This document shows positions 61,300-64,000 of a stretch of DNA of 64,000 nucleotides, one piece after another. This DNA comes from Desulfosudis oleivorans (GTDB taxonomy: Bacteria > Desulfobacterota > Desulfobacteria > Desulfobacterales > SURF-7), in contig DYJD01000019.1 in assembly GCA_020723325.1 (NCBI GenBank), forward strand, positions 1-64,000. The letters are read 5' to 3'. Position 1 is the stretch's first letter, and the number at the start of each line of letters is the position of its first letter. The notes beneath the pieces were generated by a model, which saw nothing but the letters and a program-made list of their open reading frames with translations, was not told where the DNA came from and ran no database searches. A program made the position numbers and the translations under genes.

Positions 61300-62268
61300 G
61301 TGATCTTTTCTTCTCCCCAGGAACTCATTCAACGTATCTTGGCCGTTTCCAATCGGCCCCTGCGAGGTATACCCGAGATATTCGAAGATACCTCGGCCTT
61401 TATGTCCATCAACGAAGGCAGCGTTTTACGGCTGGGAGGCAATGACTACCTGGTGCTCGGCACTGCCCGGGAAGGACGTTTCGGCATCGACGAGCAACCC
61501 AAATTCTGGGTCAAATCCGCCATAGATCTCTTCACCGGCCGCCGCAAAATCATCAAACTCGTTTTTCAGGAAACTTTCAACAGCCGCATCGGCCCGGATT
61601 CCTTTCGTTGTGCGCGCAACCCGGAAAAGGAAGCTGCTGTTCTCCGCCAAATGAAAGGTCATCCGAATTTCGTCCAGGGCGTTGCGGTTCATGACACGGC
61701 CGGTAATATGGTGCGCATCATCGATTACGTGACCGGGCCGTCCCTTTACAATTATTTACGCCGCCTGGACCTGCCGCATGCGCTTTACTACCGGGAAATG
61801 CTCGGACGGATAATGGAAGCGGTGATCGGATGCATTGAGGGTATCGCCGAATTGCATGGCCACGGCTTGCACCACGGCGATATCCGCGCGGATCATATTT
61901 TATTGAACAGTGAAACCGACACCTATCAATGGTTTGATTTCGACTATGACGCGGGCCATGCCGACTATGATCTTTTCTGCCTGGGCAATGTGCTGTTTCA
62001 GGTGGTGGGGAAAAGCCGCCACTCCCTGTACGATATATCCGAGCGGCCCCAGGACTTTCCGGACTATGCAGGCGATCTCACGCCCGAGGACATGTCCTTC
62101 ATGTTCCGGCACCGGGTGGCCAATCTGCGCAAATTGTTTCCCCACATCTCCCCGGCCCTGAATGAAATCCTGATGCGCTTCTCCGCCGGCAGCAACGACC
62201 ACTACAAAGACATTGCCGACCTGCTGCAAGACCTGCGTGATTTGTTCCCTCCCTGCCAATCCAAGTGA
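61300..62268 (+). CDS. Ser/Thr protein kinase-like protein
   Basis: A 322-residue protein with a eukaryotic-type kinase domain. The ATP loop is LGTAREGRFG, and a Lys in RKIIKLVFQ follows. The αC-region Glu may be in RNPEKEAAVLRQMKGHPNFVQ. A catalytic loop, LHHGDIRADHILL (Asp194), and a metal-binding DFDYD (Asp213) in place of DFG are visible. Both catalytic Asp residues are kept, so it may be active. The C-terminal lobe is short. GTG start with AAGGG upstream; a later in-frame ATG at 61402 is less likely because it would cut the N-terminus. Partner and signal unknown. The gene downstream also concerns phosphoryl transfer. Confidence 0.78.
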   Translation: MIFSSPQELIQRILAVSNRPLRGIPEIFEDTSAFMSINEGSVLRLGGNDYLVLGTAREGRFGIDEQPKFWVKSAIDLFTGRRKIIKLVFQETFNSRIGPDSFRCARNPEKEAAVLRQMKGHPNFVQGVAVHDTAGNMVRIIDYVTGPSLYNYLRRLDLPHALYYREMLGRIMEAVIGCIEGIAELHGHGLHHGDIRADHILLNSETDTYQWFDFDYDAGHADYDLFCLGNVLFQVVGKSRHSLYDISERPQDFPDYAGDLTPEDMSFMFRHRVANLRKLFPHISPALNEILMRFSAGSNDHYKDIADLLQDLRDLFPPCQSK

Positions 62269-62322
62269 CTTTCACAACTTTTTTGGTCATAGCAAATCAG
62301 TTCAGATCCGATCCTTTTCCAT

Positions 62323-62351
62323 TTGACAGCCAACTACCGCCCTCTTATACT
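62323..62351 (+). promoter_or_regulatory. Sigma-70-type promoter of the PEP-synthase-like gene
   Basis: TTGACA (62323-62328) and TATACT (62346-62351) are exactly 17 bases apart, 28 bases before the ATG at 62379. Near-consensus; a strong candidate. Confidence 0.75.
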
Positions 62352-62378
62352 GGCAAGGGACCCTGAATAGTTAGGGTT

Positions 62379-64000
62379 ATGCTTGTTTCTCCATACGAGA
62401 TCGTAATAATGACATACCTCTCTCATGTAAGCACCGGCTGGGATAGCCTGGATATGATTATTGATCACCTGCGCAGGGGTGACAATGTCGTTTGGCAGGT
62501 GGACAGCATCGATGATTATCAGCGTTTGGTTACCCTTTTTGTAAACAACGCCGTTTCCCAAAATGAGCGGGTGGTGTATATGCGCTTTGCCCGCCACACC
62601 CCTCTCCTGGAGGAGCGCAACCATGTCTCGATCTACAACTTAAAAGTCGATCACGGCTTTGAGTCCTTCTCATCTCAAGTACATGGCATTATTACAAAAG
62701 AAGGAAAAAACGTCCATTATGTCTTTGATTCACTCTCCGATCTACTGCACGTGTGGGCCACGGATTTGATGATCGGTGATTTTTTTTACATCACCTGCCC
62801 ATATCTTTTTGAACTCAATACCATCGCCTATTTCGCCATAGTAAGAAATCGTCATTCATTCAAAGCCATTGCCCGAATCCGGGAAACAACCCAGGTGTTG
62901 ATCGATGTATATAACTACAGAAGGCAAATCTGCATTCACCCGCTGAAGGTGCAGCATCGCTATTCCCCTACTATGTTTTTTCCGCATCTGCGCAAAAAAA
63001 ATAACCTAATTCCGGTCATCAACAGCGTGGAAGCCACTCAGTTATTCTCCCATCTTTCCCGCCATCATACTGCCGACGCCCAAAGGCATCTCGATTACTG
63101 GGACCGACTTTTCATCCAAACCAAGAAACTGCTCAGATCGGAAGCCCCATCGAATGAGAAGCTCGATATGGTGGAACAATTGAGTCGTCTTTTGTTAAGC
63201 CGCAGCAAACGCGTTCTTGCATTGATTAGACAATATTTTTCACTCGAAGACATACTCCGGATCAAGGAGCGGTTAATCGGCACAGGTTTTATCGGCGGCA
63301 AAGCACTGGGTATGCTCCTGGCCCGGAGAATTCTAATACAGGATACCACCTTCCCCTGGCGCAATATCCTGGAGCATCATGACTCGTTTTATATCGGCTC
63401 GGATGTGTATTACTCCTATATCGTCCAGAGCGGCTGGTGGAAACTTTTCATGGCCCATAAAACCAAAGAGGGTTATTTTGAAAAAGCGCTTGAACTGAAA
63501 AACAAAATGCTTAAGGGCAATTTTCCGGAAGAAATAAAAGAACAATTTCAACGCATGTTGGAATATTTCGGCCAGTCGCCGATTATCGTCCGTTCCAGCA
63601 GCCTCCTGGAAGATGCATTCGGGAGTGCTTTTTCCGGAAAATACGAAAGTTTTTTTTGCGTCAATCAGGGCTCCCCGGAAAAACGCTATGAACATTTCGA
63701 AGAAGCGGTCAAACGGATATTTGCCAGCACGATGAATGAGGATGCCCTCGCCTATCGCCTGCAACGCGGGCTTGATCAACGAGATGAACAGATGGCCTTG
63801 CTGGTGCAACGGGTATCCGGAGCCTACCGGAAACAATATTTTTTCCCTGAAATCGCCGGAGTCGGCCTGTCTCGCAATCCCTTTGTGTGGAAAACGGGCA
63901 TGAATCCAACGGCTGGCATGTTGAGGCTGGTTTTCGGCCTGGGAACCCGCGCGGTGAATCGGGTGGATATGGATTATCCACGAATTGTGGCTGTCGACGA
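62379..64000 (+). CDS. PEP/pyruvate-binding (PEP synthase-like) protein with degenerate KaiC-like N-terminus, partial
   Basis: The first 540 residues of a protein cut by the window end. The N-terminus (about 10-225) looks like a RecA/KaiC ATPase fold: TYLSHVSTGWDSLDMIIDHL parallels KaiC STG-x-x-LD. The expected Walker A loop reads VDSIDDYQ instead of GxxxxGKT, so nucleotide binding there is unlikely. From about 300 on it is a PPDK-type ATP-grasp domain (FIGGKALGMLLARR at 303-316, IIVRSSSLLEDAFGSAFSGK at 402-421, then GLGTRAVNRVD). PEP synthases and PPDKs bind ATP here to phosphorylate pyruvate. The His-phosphate and PEP-binding domains would lie beyond the window. An ATG at 62409 is an alternative start. 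A consensus promoter is just upstream. Confidence 0.8.
   Translation, partial: MLVSPYEIVIMTYLSHVSTGWDSLDMIIDHLRRGDNVVWQVDSIDDYQRLVTLFVNNAVSQNERVVYMRFARHTPLLEERNHVSIYNLKVDHGFESFSSQVHGIITKEGKNVHYVFDSLSDLLHVWATDLMIGDFFYITCPYLFELNTIAYFAIVRNRHSFKAIARIRETTQVLIDVYNYRRQICIHPLKVQHRYSPTMFFPHLRKKNNLIPVINSVEATQLFSHLSRHHTADAQRHLDYWDRLFIQTKKLLRSEAPSNEKLDMVEQLSRLLLSRSKRVLALIRQYFSLEDILRIKERLIGTGFIGGKALGMLLARRILIQDTTFPWRNILEHHDSFYIGSDVYYSYIVQSGWWKLFMAHKTKEGYFEKALELKNKMLKGNFPEEIKEQFQRMLEYFGQSPIIVRSSSLLEDAFGSAFSGKYESFFCVNQGSPEKRYEHFEEAVKRIFASTMNEDALAYRLQRGLDQRDEQMALLVQRVSGAYRKQYFFPEIAGVGLSRNPFVWKTGMNPTAGMLRLVFGLGTRAVNRVDMDYPRIVAVD

Overview
The window looks like chromosomal DNA from a strictly anaerobic Desulfobacterota (Deltaproteobacteria) bacterium, probably a Desulfobacteria-type sulfate reducer or a relative. 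This is inferred from gene content: a tungsten/molybdenum aldehyde:ferredoxin oxidoreductase, a nickel CO dehydrogenase with ferredoxin and flavin partners, a mercury-methylation gene pair (hgcA-hgcB), a giant acyl-CoA dehydratase activase, a 4-hydroxybutyryl-CoA dehydratase-like flavoprotein, and many orphan PAS-containing histidine kinases. No rRNA, tRNA or CRISPR array was seen.

Layout. 1-11 kb: two hybrid histidine kinases flank an aldehyde oxidoreductase/MoaD-like pair and a topoisomerase IV pair (parC, parE). 11-17.9 kb: two cold-shock proteins around a parvulin-type foldase, two alpha/beta hydrolases, a PAS-LuxR regulator, a hotdog thioesterase, and two small genes: a 59-residue Cys-containing protein and a 48-residue peptide ending in seven consecutive cysteines. 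18-22.5 kb is a decay zone: a xylose-binding-protein gene joined out of frame to a kinase remnant, an amidohydrolase remnant, and an rtcB2-prfH ribosome-repair pair whose prfH is truncated; an intact UbiB-family kinase gene lies among them. 22.6-28.6 kb: an orphan GspC-like protein, a secreted lipase, a WD40 protein and a MORN protein, all on the plus strand. 28.7-31.2 kb: arsR-hgcA-hgcB plus a third Fe-S protein gene, with a palindromic operator lying over the promoter. 31.2-32.9 kb: an HxlR regulator with a glyoxalase-fold protein, then a secreted cohesin-like protein. 32.9-37.9 kb: trpLEGDCF on the minus strand, with a leader peptide carrying four consecutive Trp codons and a readable attenuator; trpA and trpB are not here. 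38-42.4 kb: a REP-associated transposase, a lipoprotein and another hybrid kinase. 42.6-48 kb: cooS, a CooF-type ferredoxin, a flavin oxidoreductase and a secreted beta-helix/dockerin-like protein. 48-64 kb: a three-PAS kinase, a DUF362-ferredoxin, plsC, the 1421-residue activase, a thioesterase/hydroxyacyl-CoA dehydratase-like pair, a YkgJ-type Cys-cluster protein, a Ser/Thr kinase-like protein, and a PEP-synthase-like protein with a degenerate KaiC-like N-terminus that runs off the window.

Three interspersed repeat families occur in the gaps: degenerate TCGGGG-type hexamer arrays (three copies), AATTCNN heptad arrays (two), and a REP-like palindrome (two) that may relate to the transposase at 38 kb.

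The observations most worth a second look are the seven-cysteine peptide gene, the arsR-hgcAB-FeS operon with its operator, the trp attenuator, the truncated prfH beside an intact rtcB2, the GspC/lipase/WD40/MORN cluster, and the KaiC-like/PEP-synthase fusion. All protein identities rest on motif recognition and recalled family sequences; no database search was run.
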